Assembly (NCBI RefSeq): GCF_000346465.2
Contig: NC_034015.1
Span: 12,624,637 to 12,688,636, forward strand
DNA from: Prunus persica
Lineage: Eukaryota; Streptophyta; Magnoliopsida; Rosales; Rosaceae
Reading direction: 5' to 3'
DNA length: 64,000 nt
A program made the translations under genes and the position numbers. Of the stretch, positions 49,440 through 61,796 are shown piece after piece. How positions within the stretch are numbered: position 1 is the first letter of the stretch; each line of letters begins with the position of its first letter. Under the pieces are notes generated by a model. It saw only the letters and a list, made by a program, of their open reading frames with translations. It was not told where the DNA came from and made no database searches.

Positions 49440-50460
49440 AAATTAAAAAGAACACGGAATGCTGAAGAGCAATGGATTGGGACCCTTTTGATCTGAAGCT
49501 TCTTTTTTTAATCGAGTCAAGGCCAATATAAAATTTATATTATAAAAAATATAAAAAAAACCACAAACTAAACCGACTTTTATCATTTTTTTATTAACCT
49601 AAAAATATCTCTCTATTAAACTTACAAAGGCTTCTACTACTGGATTTTCTTGTTAGTGCAGGATAGCACGTTCATCGATCTGTAAGCCTAACCAATCACA
49701 ATATATATAATAGTAAATTGAGTTTAGACTTATAAAATTTATTTTTAATTTCTTACAACTCTTTTTTTTATTTTTTTATTTAAAATATTTAATTTTTTTC
49801 AAATAAAACATGATGATTAGGATCCAAATAAGTAAGTTACCTAATCTAACTTAAAATCTAATTTATTCTATTTTTCGGATTCCGAAACTACCTCTATTTA
49901 CAAGTTAACGCGTTATGTGAGGGTGTAACTAACGACACACGTTGAATTTGGAAAGATCTTCAAATGGTTGTAATGGATATAGAAATTAATTTAGAAACTT
50001 ATTTGATTCAACATTAACGTATTAGTAATCTACATGTAATTAACATTTTGGTTTATTTAATAAAGAAGAAATTATGTTGTTTTCCTTTTATGAATTATAC
50101 TACTAACAATCTATTTTATTATAGTTTTATAAATAATAGTGTACATTCTAATTATGTTGAAAAATATTTTGATAATCTATTTATTGTTTGTTTTATGAAA
50201 AAAAAAAATTTATTTAAATGAACCTATTTTTTCTCTAAATAATGTTTCTTTTTTTCCCTGAATAAAGTGCCTATTATTTGTTTTATTAAAAATAATTTGA
50301 TCATCTTTTTATTTTTATTTTTTAAATGAATCTATTTTCTCTCGTCAAATAACGCACCTACTTTTTTCTCTAATAATGTACCTATTTTCTGTCTCTAAAT
50401 AATGTACCTATACATATTTATAGGGTGTTTTCATATTTGGGTAAAGGGCACATTTCCTAA
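49440..50460. other. AT-rich intergenic DNA with short degenerate repeats
   Basis: No gene recognised. Between about 50200 and 50410 variants of AATAATGTACCTATTTT, then CTCTAAATAATG recur several times, a weak minisatellite. Confidence 0.5.
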
Positions 50461-50461
50461 T

Positions 50462-50582
50462 AGAGATTGTAGTCATTCACCGTTGGATATTAATCCAATA
50501 GTTTAAAAAAAAATTTTAAAATGAGTGCAAGAGTAAATGAACCGTTGAATTTACATCCAACGATGAGTGACAATAAATCTCT
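50462..50582. mobile_element. Small foldback (MITE-like) inverted repeat
   Basis: Left arm 50462-50503 (AGAGATTGTAGTCATTCACC, then GTTGGATATTAATCCAA) is the imperfect reverse complement of right arm 50535-50582 (TTGAATTTACATCCAACGAT, then GAGTGACAATAAATCTCT). The loop is about 31 bp and A-rich. No coding content; terminal duplication not resolved. Confidence 0.5.
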
Positions 50583-50599
50583 TAAACCCCTGTAATTCA

Positions 50600-53013
50600 A
50601 AAAATTAAAACTGTTCCTAATAGATGCACAAAGAATTAATCAATTGAATTTGAGCTGAGGGACGTAGATCTAGCATTGTGGATAATGTTTTGTCGTGCAG
50701 TGATTCCATGCAGAACACACGAAACTTCCTATGAAGCTACATTATTAATTCCTAGTCAAAAAGGTCGAGTCAGCCTAAGGTCCTCTTTCCTTAAATGTTC
50801 TAACAAACGTATACTACTTATTGGTTGAGGCAACACGCATATCACGTTCAACCGTATCTCTCTCTCTCTATATATATCTATATATCCATATATATAAAGC
50901 AAAAGGCAGAGAATGGTGAAATATTCAAAATACCAGAAAATATCCTTGGTTAATGCAAACATTAAGAATTGAAATTATTAATTAAATGAGGATAATATGG
51001 TAAATTCACAATTTTTCATATTAAAAAAATTAAAATTAAAAGAAAATTCAGATAATAGATCTTATTTTTATGGAACACAACTATCCATTATCTTTTTTAA
51101 TTCTAAAATAAATTTAAATTTTTTTAAAAAAAACCTCTCGCAAGTGCAAAAGCGCGTGCAGAGAGGCTAGTATATATATATGTACATGTTTTCCTTGCAA
51201 ATTTGTACTCTCAAAGACTGAAAAATAAACCCCACTTCCCCCGCTTTTATTAACTTCACATTTGCAAGTTTATGTTTCTTTGCAACCACAAAAGGAAAAG
51301 AAAAAGAAGGAAACTTCTTCATAGCATTTGGTCTTTTGTCAAAAGTTTATTGTTTATGTTTGAAGCAAAAGAATAACAATGCAAAGTAGTGAAAAACGAA
51401 AGGAAAGACTTGATGCTTTGGTTATTCTTTTCACTTTGGTCCACTAACACTACTAGAAAAGTTCAATATAAGTCACGAATACATCCGTGGCTCAGAAAAA
51501 AATGATTGAAAATAGAAAATGGAAAAGCCAAACAAGACCGAATTAAATATATATATATGTATATATCTATTCACGTTCTTTAATCACTGTTCAACAATTT
51601 GACTCCAAGTTGATGCATGTGTCGAGAACTGTTCATAAATGTGGCGTTCACTACTTGTTAGTCAAAGCATGAGGAATACTAGTAATGAACTGATTTTTCA
51701 GTTTTGGCAAGGTGAGTCAATGCATTATAGCATTAAAATTACATGATTCGATCGCCTTCTATTTGCCTAGGCTCGTTCAACCAAGTCTACATCATCATTA
51801 TATATATGATATAGTCATAGGGGGCTGCTGATCAATGCAAGCAATAAATAAAATTATTCAACTGCTAATTGGCATTCTAAAATAGTCATTATACACTCAT
51901 TTTACGTTAAAAAAATAAAAATTAAAGGAGTCTAGATCAAAATATTAAATATATAAAACCAATATGATTTCATATGATCAATTGCTCTAATTAATTGTTA
52001 AAATGTTTGGCCAAAAAATATTCATAACGTATATGTGACTTTTCAATTATGGGATGCAACTGGAGGTTTGTTATGATTATATTTACTAGACTTGTGTTGA
52101 ACAGTCTTAGCCCACAATTTCGGCTGGTTCTGGTTCTTGTCCCTTGAATGTTGCCACTTATTCTAAGTCACTAGTCTTTTTTGTTTGTTTCTGTGATTCC
52201 TCAAGCTTCCTTTGGGACGATCTCATCTCAGTCGCACTCCCTTAACTTACAAATTTGGAAGCACTACAAAGGGGAGCTCAATCTAGTACTAGTCCACAAT
52301 GGCAAAAGCTTTCAAAACCAATTATCGAATATGCCAATACCATCCCCGCTTCATATCCGATGAGGATTTTTTAAATTTGGGGATTCTAATATCCGATCCC
52401 CGTTTTGCCTAGATATCTCCCCCCGTTAGGGCCAGAGACCCGATTCGACTGGGATTTCTGCCATCCCATACCCATACATAAGTTTTTAAAGTTTTTTTTT
52501 TTTTATAAAAGAAAAAAACAAGTGATAGTCTAAACTACTCTAAATTAAAATACTTTATGGCGGAGGATTAAAACTTGTGTGCATGGGGGTGGGTTCACTC
52601 CATGTCCAACTAGCCTAATTCATGTATGAAGTTTTCAGGCTCTTTGAATAGTTAGTTTCACTACTCCTTGGTCAACTTTTTAATTTGAGTTAGAGCATCT
52701 CTCCAAAACACTAAATAATTGCAAACTTAAAATAAATACAAAGTAAAGACTCATCCTTCACAAGGAGAGTAGTCGCGTGCTAATGGCAACATGAATGTCT
52801 TTTGACTTTCTCTATGAACCCTATTTATTTCCCTCTCTTCTTGTTCTTTTTGGTTTTCTTTCTGCGATTTTCGCATCTTTTTCTAGTTTTGTTCTCTCTC
52901 TCTCTCCCTCCAAAGTTAGATCTGAGGTCAAATCTTAGTAGCAGATTGTGTGATTGTGGTTGCTTTAATTAGGGGTTTTTTTTATCTTGCAAGTTTGAGA
53001 TCTTTAATCTTAT
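50600..53013. other. AT-rich intergenic DNA
   Basis: No gene recognised apart from the CACTA-type terminus at 51448. Contains TA-rich runs near 50870-50900 and 51170-51180, and a T-run near 52495. Confidence 0.5.
51448..51490 (+). mobile_element. CACTA-type transposon terminus (partial)
   Basis: CACTACTAGAAAAGTTCAAT starts with the CACTA terminal motif of En/Spm-like elements and continues in the A-rich style usual for plant CACTA ends. No matching inverted end (TTTTCTAGTAGTG) was found downstream in the window, so it is a broken end or coincidence. Confidence 0.4.
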
Positions 53014-53022
53014 TTATTTTTA

Positions 53023-53244
53023 AGCAAAATTGTAGTAATAGTCCCTGGACTAAGACTAGACTTTACTTTTCTTCCTTCATATTGCTAAATTGTTATGATG
53101 GTACTTTAATTATGCCTCTATTTTCAGAAATTGTCCTTTTTATCATCTCAGTCAACTTTTTCGTTAAAAATGATGACGTGGCATGAACAAGTCCTACTTG
53201 GCATGGGCAAAAATGTATTTTCACACAAATATTTTAAAAAATAA

Positions 53245-53307
<63 letters not shown>

Positions 53308-53886
53308 CAAATTTCTTCTTTCCCCCCATCCTTCAATTGAGAGACTCTTATCGGCTAATTATTAGCTCTTTGACAAGTCTGGGGTGGCGGTTATTTAAAA
53401 GAGAAATGAAAGGGATCCACAAGCACAAGAAGAAGAAGAAAATTCGAGTCCAAGTAGGGTTGCAAGGTCTTGGTTTGTTCGCGCATAGAGAAAGAGGATT
53501 GGGAAGGTGGGGTGCCAAGAGTTGCAGACCCAAGTCCAAACCACAAACCCATCAATGCCACAAACCGACCTGAAGAATTTTGCCAGAGAAAAATTCTTAT
53601 TGTATGCTGTCATAAAATAAGAACCAGAGAAAAATTAACTCTGGTGTGAACTATTATGTTCTCAATTTCTGTTCTTTGAGAATTGAGAAAAGATCGTGGA
53701 AGAAGAGTGGATCACATGAAAAGACAAATATGCCCTCATTTTTAACGAAAAAGTTGACTGAGATGACGGAAATGACGATTTCTAAAAGTGAAGGCATAAT
53801 TAAAGTACCATTGTAACAATTTAGTACTATGAGGGATGAAAAGTAAAGTTTGGTCTTAGTCCAAGGACCATTGCTACAATTTTGCC
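53023..53886. mobile_element. Mutator-like foldback element with long inverted repeats
   Basis: Terminal inverted repeats of about 150 bp: 53023-53172 and 53737-53886, with an estimated 80 per cent or more identity. Their outer ends are AGCAAAATTGTAGTAATAGT and, reversed, GGCAAAATTGTAGCAATGGT. They remain similar inward to GTCAACTTTTTCGTTAAAAA. The 9-mer TTATTTTTA stands directly outside both ends (53014-53022 and 53887-53895). A 9 bp duplication with long inverted repeats is the hallmark of Mutator-like elements. The interior holds a (CT)27 microsatellite and a less AT-rich stretch (about 53400-53575) of unknown origin, and no transposase. Non-autonomous. Confidence 0.85.
53251..53304. repeat. 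(TC)27 microsatellite inside the foldback element
   Basis: Pure dinucleotide run of 54 bp between the inverted repeats. Confidence 0.9.
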
Positions 53887-53895
53887 TTATTTTTA

Positions 53896-55939
53896 ATTAC
53901 TTCTACAGTAGTTGTCTCCATTGCTAATGATTTATTCTTTTTAGATGACTACCATCTGTGCTGCACAACTTATTTTTCAGATTATACACAAATGATTCAA
54001 TCCTTTTGTTATTTTTATTTTGCGTTATAAAATGATTATTGTTATGTTATTGTGTCTTTTGAATGTCATTTGTGCTCTCTAGATTTGCGATGTATAATTT
54101 TGGCTGTAAATGGAGGGTTTGGTAGATATTGTGCAGTTGATTGAAGAAAATGGCTTATTACCAAAAGTTATAATCTCAATGATTAATTTTTTTATGAGAA
54201 AAAATAAAAATAAAAAATGTGAAGAAAGTCTATTTATTAATTATATGAAAAGAAAAAGTGTAGTTTTTTAGCATTTTCAGTGTAGATTTTGTTCTTTCAA
54301 AGCAAAATGAAATGTTTTGAAGAGCCAATGTCAGTTCTGAAGAGAGAAAAATGGGTTGCAGCTTTGGTAATTGAGTTTGACAAGTCTGTTGGAGAGAGTT
54401 TTGCTGACATGACTTACATATTTTAGCATTCCAAAGTTATTCAAGAGGCTGTTGGAGATGCTGTTAGTAAATTACGTTTGTATTTATTTAAATTGTTTAT
54501 CTTTTTTTGGGTCTAATTTGCTAAAAAAATTGAGTTGGATTCAGATTTTTTTTATTCCTCCCCTTGTGGGCCGGAAATGTTTCAGCTATTAACAGAAGTT
54601 TGGGCTCCAAATGGTTTTTGATCCAAAATGTTACGTCAGTTAGGCCTCGTTATAGAATTTCGCATTACCTCATACATATCAATGGGCCTCAAACCCAAAA
54701 GACCCACTTGACCACTCAGAAAGACGGACAGAGAGGGAGAGAGGGTCCGCGAGCAAGACAGCGAGCTTCAACAATGAGCAATTACCCCTGTTGTTGCTTG
54801 CTGATGCGAAATCAAGCCCTCCAGAAAAGAAGTAGTTGGTGAGAAGAGAGGGTATGAATCCTCAACTAATTTTTCTCTCTTCCAATATTGGCTTTGTATT
54901 TTGGTTAGCAGCAATTCTTTACTTTCTTTTCCTTTTTGTTCTTGGGCTGTACTCTGAACTTGGGATTTTTCTTGGTATTAACTCCTTATGCATTAATCAC
55001 TTCCAGCCCTCTAAAAACCTGTATCTGGGTTTCTATCTTATTTGTACAAAAACGTTAATTTTCTTAGAAGCAAGATATAATCATTTCAAATTCTTTCCCT
55101 GAAAAGTTGCTCTTTAGTGAAGTGAATTTGGGGAAGAAAGACGTGAAACAGGTGCTCAGAATTTAATTTAAAGGGTGTTTTCTTACAAATGAGGGCAAGA
55201 ATGTGTGCCCAATTTCATATTACAACCTCATTTGCTAAACTGTATATGCATTGGTTTTCTTCTTCTTCTTCTTTCTCCTTTTCTTTTCCTCATTTTAATT
55301 CATATCACGTTCTTGTATATTTTTCTAAAAGAGTATCCCATTAGCTAGTGTATGTTTGATTTTGACCGAAAGTCGATTGTTGTACAACAAGAAAATTTTT
55401 CTTGAAGAACTTGCCCTCATGAAGACACCTTAATTGTTTTCTTCTTTTTATGATAAATTGGAGTTCTAGACTATGTGTGGAAGAGTTAGATCTGTAAGTA
55501 TTACTTTGGAGATGGGGGTACAACTTCTATATGGTAAGGGTGCCCAAGTTCTTTCTAACAATTTTAAAGGAGAAAAGGAAAAGAAGCATTTACTTCCCTA
55601 GTTTAGATTTTAGCTGGGTGTTAGTGCTTAGCTATCCTTTGAACCAACATATAGTTGAAATGTAACTAGACCTTACATGTGGTTGACTGTTTTGTTAGCA
55701 CCTCTCTGTAATGCAATGGTTTGATTATTCTAGAAAACGTTTCCTAGAAGATTAGAAATCTACTTTTAACTCTTTCGGGACACTTAATGTTTCTCATGAG
55801 GTGTGATTTCATTTATTCTAAAACCATATTTGCAACAATTAGCTCAATTATGTCGATAGTTATTACAATGGAAGTACTTGGTAAAATATCCACTCTGTAT
55901 GGAAATTTTAACAGTTGTGCTAAACATGTTTATCTACAG
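53896..55939. other. Intergenic DNA and probable BTB gene 5' UTR/intron
   Basis: 53896 to about 54690 has no gene signal. From about 54690 the sequence becomes GA-rich (GACGGACAGAGAGGGAGAGA) and may be the BTB gene's first untranslated exon, with a possible donor G|GTATGA near 54851. The rest would be a first intron ending at TATCTACAG (55939). Confidence 0.4.
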
Positions 55940-55982
55940 ATTCCATGTGCTCAACATATGTTCATTAGTGTGTGGTGCTTCA

Positions 55983-57420
55983 ATGGAATCTCTTGTAAGT
56001 TTCCCCGAGCTCTTCTTTGCTATTCTAAAAATGTTTTGTTATTTTTCCTTGTTTCTGTTTTTGTATGGTTAACCTATTATTCTTCTATTATTTAATGTTT
56101 CTGTTCTTTCAGGTTTCTGAAACAAGGACTCCTATCAGGATTGGGGACCGATCAACCAGTGATGTTGTTGTGAGGATACGGACACAGGATGGGCGGGATG
56201 ATTGGTTTTATTGTCACTCGCAGGTCCTCATAGAAAAGAGCAAGTATTTCGCTGATCGCCTCTCTGAAAATTGGCCAACATGTCAGATTCTTGACTCACG
56301 CAACTGCGTTGAGGTATACTGCCAAGAATCAGAATTTGACCACCATGTCAGTGTCCTCCGCCTTCTCTACAATGTAATAGATGGCTTCGTTGATGACATG
56401 TGGCATGGTGTTAAAAATGCCCTTGGAATTCTTCAGGTAGCTGTCAATCTTGGATGCCCACAAATCATAACTGCTTGTGTGGACTACTTAGAAGCAGTCC
56501 CCTGGGAAGAGTCTGAGGAGGAGGAGATTTTAAAAATCATACCACGGCTCGGAACACAAGTGGAGCCAATTCTTGCCCGTCTCCTACCAGTCAAACAATC
56601 AGCCATAATGGGAATTTTTTTCTCAACCATCCAATTTGCCACATCTTCCCCATCTCCAATCATGAATGATCTCAAGTCTTCAGCCCAGGAACAGCTTGAG
56701 TACATGCTAACCGAAGATGATGATGCCCCTCTCTTAGCAGCTGATGACGAGATAAAATCTGAGGTGAAAGATTGTGTGAAGAGACTATTTGAAAGATTTA
56801 ATAATCTATTAGAAGCTTTATTATGTGAGATGGAATTATTTTCTGATGGAGGGAAGATGCAATCATTTCAATCACTTTTATCAGATCTGTCATGGGCATG
56901 TCAGATATTATGTAAGTTGGAAATTATGAGGGAACTTGTCTGCAACTGGACGGATGCATCAGATAAAATAGTTAAGGTTGTAAAGGAAGCAAGCCCAACA
57001 GCTGAATTGATTGAGACAAAGCTGAGGGTTATTGAGGTGGCGGCAAAGATTCTAGAGGCAATAGGTTACGGCACAGTCATTTTGCCCACTGCAAAACGGC
57101 TTCATATGGTGAAGGTGTGGCTTCCTTTTGTTAGGGTTGCGAAACCACTGATCGATTCTGTCACAACTGCCCGTGATGATGCTCCAACACTGAGAATGGA
57201 TACTGAGCTGTGGCAATCCCTAGAATCCACATTTGTTTCCGTAATTCTTGCACTTCCATCAGCGGAGCAGGCGGAGATATTGACCGAATGGTTGGGAAAT
57301 GAGCATATTCAATATCCTGACCTGACTGAGGCATTTGAGGTATGGTGTTACAGATCCAAGGTATCCAAAAGAAGACTATCATTTCTAGCGGTGAACCATG
57401 ACAAGATCAATACATATTAA
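55983..57420 (+). CDS. BTB/POZ domain protein, At3g05675-like
   Basis: Two coding exons: 55983-55994 (ATG GAA TCT CTT, donor GTAAGT) and 56113-57420 after acceptor TTTCAG. Together they encode 439 residues beginning MESLVSETRTPIRIGDRSTS, close in length to Arabidopsis At3g05675 (about 440). The BTB fold covers about residues 10-125 (STSDVVVRIRTQDGRDDWFY, CHSQVLIEKSKYFADRL). The rest is the helical C-terminal half typical of this plant subfamily (LGCPQIITACVDYLEAVPW, then EESEEEEILKIIPRLG). BTB proteins usually bring substrates to CUL3 ubiquitin ligases; that role is inferred. The tiny first exon is my inference: exon 2 has no ATG before the BTB domain, and its frame opens upstream only through intron-like DNA (an ATG at 56065 would add VNLLFFYYLMFLFFQ from the intron). 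Confidence 0.88.
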
Positions 57421-58994
57421 GTCATTAACCTCTTCTCTTGACCCTTTTAAACCTTTTTAGTAGCTGTTCACACACCCTTTCCTTAACCAATGTATTTTGC
57501 AGAAACCTGGGGAGAAAGGAGGATGATTATGAGAAGTAGACACCATATTTGAATTAGTAGCCCTATTTTGAACTTGTTCCATGTAGATTGTGCATCTAGG
57601 GTTTCATATGTCATTTGGATTTGTCTTGTAACTCCTGATTAATTGTAAAAATTGTAATTGTTGGGGTTCTTAATGTCACAAGGTAACCTTGATCAAGGTG
57701 AAAAATCATATGTTCAATTCTAATTTTGTAAGTATCAATACTTTATTTGAGCAGAGATGTATCAGTGAGAACTTTCTCCAATTTTCATACTGTTAGTGGA
57801 ATTTGTTATGCTCTGGTTGGGGGCTCATGAGAACCTTCTGGATACTAAAAGCACACCAAAAAACTCTTATTCAATTCAGCTCACCCTATAGCAAACGTGG
57901 AGCAATCTTATTGATATTTGGTATCCTTGGCATACAAGATATCTTAAAACAAAAACAAAAGAAAATGGGCTGTGTCATCCATTTTTATCTCAAAATAAAC
58001 AATAAATTGTCTCTGTGTGAGAGCGATGTTGCATGCAACCATTTGGATGCAAGTTTTTCTCCATAAGCAGATTATACTAAAAAAATTCATACATTAAAAT
58101 ATTGCTTACTATATTTTATACTTTGCTAACTTTAATGGGACATGCACTGTCCTGCTGTAAGCTTAGAGTCAAGGCCCAAAAGCAAAACTACTCAAGATAA
58201 TCATGCTTCCTATTAGTCCCACATCTTCTTTTAATACAATCATAGCCATGCCACCGGGGTCTAGTCTAGGGCTTTCACCCGTCGACAAGTGATTTATGAT
58301 TTGAATTTTTACAATACCTTGACAGTGTATATGAGAAAATCACACGTCCTAATATTACTTATATAAAAGTCAAATATATATATATATATATATATCATAG
58401 CCATTGTAAATCTATTTCTATGTAGATTTGAGAAGAATAAATAAGATATTTTGATTGATTTACTGCAAATCAATATCTATCTTCTATGCTCGTGTGTAGA
58501 TTGTATAGATTCTCAGAGTTCACAACAAATAATATTATCAGATCAAATAGTCTAAGCCCAAAAAAGTATTCATTATTTGAGTTGAGCTGGTAGCTAACAC
58601 CAGAAGTATGGCATTATTTAGCGTACACCCAGTTACTTAAATATCAATATATATAATATTGGTATACCCATGCCACTTAAACTAAAGTTTTACACCAATC
58701 CATCTATCCAATCTCCAAAACTTACAAACTAATATACAATCCTCAACCATATGCTCTCAAATCCTAAAGCTGTCTAAGAACTGAAATGATTCTATGCAGA
58801 AGTATATACCTATACTAAAGTAAAATCTTCTTTCTTTACACTACCATATGCATTGATTTCCCTTGTTCCCCAAGTATTTAGAGGGCATAGAAAGAAATAT
58901 TGGGATGAAGATCTTATAAAGCAGCAATAATGACATGACATCCCCTGCAGCCAGTCAAGCTACTTCAATGTCTTCTAAATTATTTGCATCATGA
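57421..58994. other. Intergenic region between convergent BTB and BLH1-like genes
   Basis: Contains the 3' untranslated regions of both genes (about 57421-57750 and about 58780-58994). The middle is AT-rich with a (TA)n run near 58376-58394. No gene recognised. Confidence 0.5.
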
Positions 58995-61796
58995 TCAGGC
59001 CACAAAGTCTGGCAACAATTGTGCTACGAACCTCTTTCGGTTCTGAATGTCGATGTTTTCGAATGCTGCAGAAGAGTGAGGAGCTGAAGTGTTTATGGTA
59101 CCAAATTGATCATTTGCTTCACCAATGTCTACTCTTCTCCCAAGTTGAATGTTTTGGTTAGGGAGAAAATTTTGGTGGTGATGAGCTCCAGACAAGGAGA
59201 GGTTTTCACAGTGAGGAAGGCCAAGAGTGAGAGAAACACCATTGCCTGAGAACCTTGGTGTGAATTGGTCAGCATCAAACCTGCCAATTTCACCAATTGG
59301 GTATTGTCCAAAACTTCCGATAAAATTGGTCTGGCCTCCCATGAATGAGTACCCATCTCTGCCCTGCCTCTCATCCCCAAATTTCATAGAAAGTTGCTCA
59401 TTGTTTACCTCTTGAGCCTTGTGATCCATATTCATACATGGGACACTACTATTTGGTGACTGCATAAACTCAGTGCTCCTTGGCTTCTTTGGACTGCCTT
59501 GTGTGATGCCATCCAACTCCGATGACCCGATGAGAGAGAATCCAGACGGATTTCGAACCATGTTTGTGGGAGATGTTGAAGGTGTGGAAATTGACATTGA
59601 TGGAGGAGCAGCAATATTGTTATGATTTGTTGAGTTCTCCTGTTTGGAATTGAAAGTGCTTGTTGTTTGATTATTCTCAGTGTCTTGTGGAGCTGTGGAC
59701 TTTGATGCAGAGTCCTCATTGCTCTTACTCATTTTCTCTGATGATCCATTCTGTTCATGCTCCTTGACCTCCTCCAAGTACATTTCCTCCACCATTGGCT
59801 TCCACAGCCGGACTCGAGCATTTATGAACCAATTAGAAACCTGCATAATCAAATGCTCGAACTCATCAACACAATAATTCCTCACAACTGAGTATCAAAA
59901 CAAAAAAAAGAAAGATTTTGCATTTGAAAAATGTGCATAGATTTCAGTACCTGGCTCCTAGTAAGCCCTGTCTGTTTTGCAAGCATGTGCTTGTCTGAAT
60001 CCTTTGGGTAGCTGAAACACAAAATTCAACCATTCTTAGTACTTTGTGTTAAGAACACTTAGAGCAACAAAAAAAAAAAAAAGGAAAGAGAGAAAGCTAT
60101 CTAATTTAAGAGTGCATCTTGCAAAAACTGCATAATGCAGAAAACACAACCCTATAACGAATCGGGGAATTCAGGATTATGAGAGTACTTACGGGTGGAG
60201 GAAGTGTTCGAAAAGCCAAGCACGAAGTACGGAAACAGATCTTTCGGGCAAGCCTCTCTGGGGTCTCCAAGCATTGTGCTGGATCATTCCCAACTGTTGG
60301 AGAGCCCTTTGCTGCCTCAGCTGATGGTCCACATATTTGAGCCTTGACCCTTCAATCTTGCCTGCTGCACAATCTTCTTCTCCTAAGCTCTTGTTTGCTG
60401 CTCGAATTTGGTTTGTTATGGCATCTTTCAAGCACCTGAATTGCTTTGAGATGGTTTGTAGGGCCAGAGCAGTGTAAGTTCTAGCTGAACCAATTCCAGC
60501 TGCTTGCTCGAAAGATGAAATTACCACTTGCATCTGTCGGTGGTACTGCCTGTACCTTTGGTCCACCTTCAATCAACAAGAAAAATGGGACAAACTAAAT
60601 TAATGGGAAATTTCAATTGCAGAAAAGAGTTGGTAGCTAGCTGCTTCAACTTTGAATATGCTTGAGCTCTCTGTTCCAAGCCTATGAGAATTCTATCACT
60701 TTATGTCAAATTTAGAAACCTAAATTCTCAATTAGCTCTTTTCATAATCCTTGTTAGTAAAACACCTTCTAAAACACTTTCAATAACTTTATCATGTAAC
60801 ATAATTAACAGTGAAATCAAATAATACTCAGAATTCATTTCAGATACTGAAAGAGGTATAAAGGCATAAAGTTCGAATCTCTAACTCTCAAATTTAAAGA
60901 GAAAGAAGGCAAAACAAAACTATATTCATCAATATCACTAAACAAACAATTACCTCATCAAGCATGCTGATCAGCTTTCCCTTCTTCATCTGAATTTCCT
61001 GCCTCTCAGCAGTGCTCAACTCAGCAGCCCGCTTCCCACTTCCTTCACCGCCTACCGAGCTGTCTCCGGCGGCCGCCATGGACGACTCAGCCACCACTTT
61101 ACTTTGCTGCCCGCTACCCTTCTTGGGCAGCTCAGTCCTGATCCCGTTGCCCACGTTCACAACCTCCTCAAGCAGCTCCTGCGCCGCCTTCAAGTACTTA
61201 GAGCTCAGCAACACACTCTGCATACCCGAAACCCCATTCGTCACACCCGAAGCCGACGAATTCGACCCGCTGGAAACCCGAATATCTTCCCCGGACGGGA
61301 CCTCCCTGTCCGAGGTAGCCCCACGGAACGACCCAAACCCCGGCTGCTGTGAGGAGAGGGTCAGAGACAGGCCCTGCTGGGCGCGTGGGGTATCACGCGC
61401 CGCCGTGTTGGGGTCAATTGAGTTCCAAAGCGCATACTGCGTCTGAATTCTCGGCATGAAGGCATGCAAGGAGGAGAGGTCGGGGTGGGCCTGATGCATG
61501 GATGGGGAGTTGTTGTTGTTGGGGTCATGGGAGAGCGGGATGCCGACGAATTGCTGAGGGTGGGAGGGCGGCGCGTGGGACAGAGTGGAGGGGTGGTGAG
61601 GGAGGGAATTGGTGGGGGAGTTGAGGAAGACGAGGTTGCCTGCGGAGGGGGGCTGGTGTGGTTGCGGATGTGGCGGCGGCGGTGGAGTGTCGGAGTATTG
61701 GACGTACCCGGGGTTCATGAGAACGAGGGTTTGTAGGGCGCCGTCCGAGGAGGCTTGGATTTCCGAGGAGTTTCCATGATGAAAGTACGTCGCCAT
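58995..61796 (-). CDS. BLH1: BEL1-like homeodomain transcription factor, BLH1-like
   Basis: TALE-class homeodomain protein that normally pairs with KNOX proteins in the nucleus. Four coding exons, minus strand: 61796-60954, 60566-60193, 60011-59951 (61 nt) and 59840-58995. They total 2124 nt, 707 residues, in one open frame. It starts [19 protein letters not shown], like Arabidopsis BLH1 (680 aa). The SKY motif lies at about residues 198-201 ([15 protein letters not shown]). The BELL domain follows at about 265-345 ([28 protein letters not shown]). The homeodomain is at about 381-443 with the extra P-Y-P loop (PYPKDSDKH) and [15 protein letters not shown]-like motifs are GLSLTLSSQ near the N-terminus and VSLTLGLPH near the C-terminus. 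The N-terminal region is Pro/His-rich. Upstream is a TATA-like element and many GA tracts. The family is certain; the BLH1 name rests on the N-terminus and length. Confidence 0.95.

Noticed and set aside
56065..56112. Upstream ATG at 56065 as start of the BTB protein
   Set aside because: The extra residues (VNLLFFYYLMFLFFQ) come from a pyrimidine-rich intron end just before TTTCAG. The spliced MESL start fits better.
61012..61736. Plus-strand frames of 82-144 codons opposite BLH1-like exon 1
   Set aside because: Shadows of the GC-rich, Pro/His-rich coding strand.
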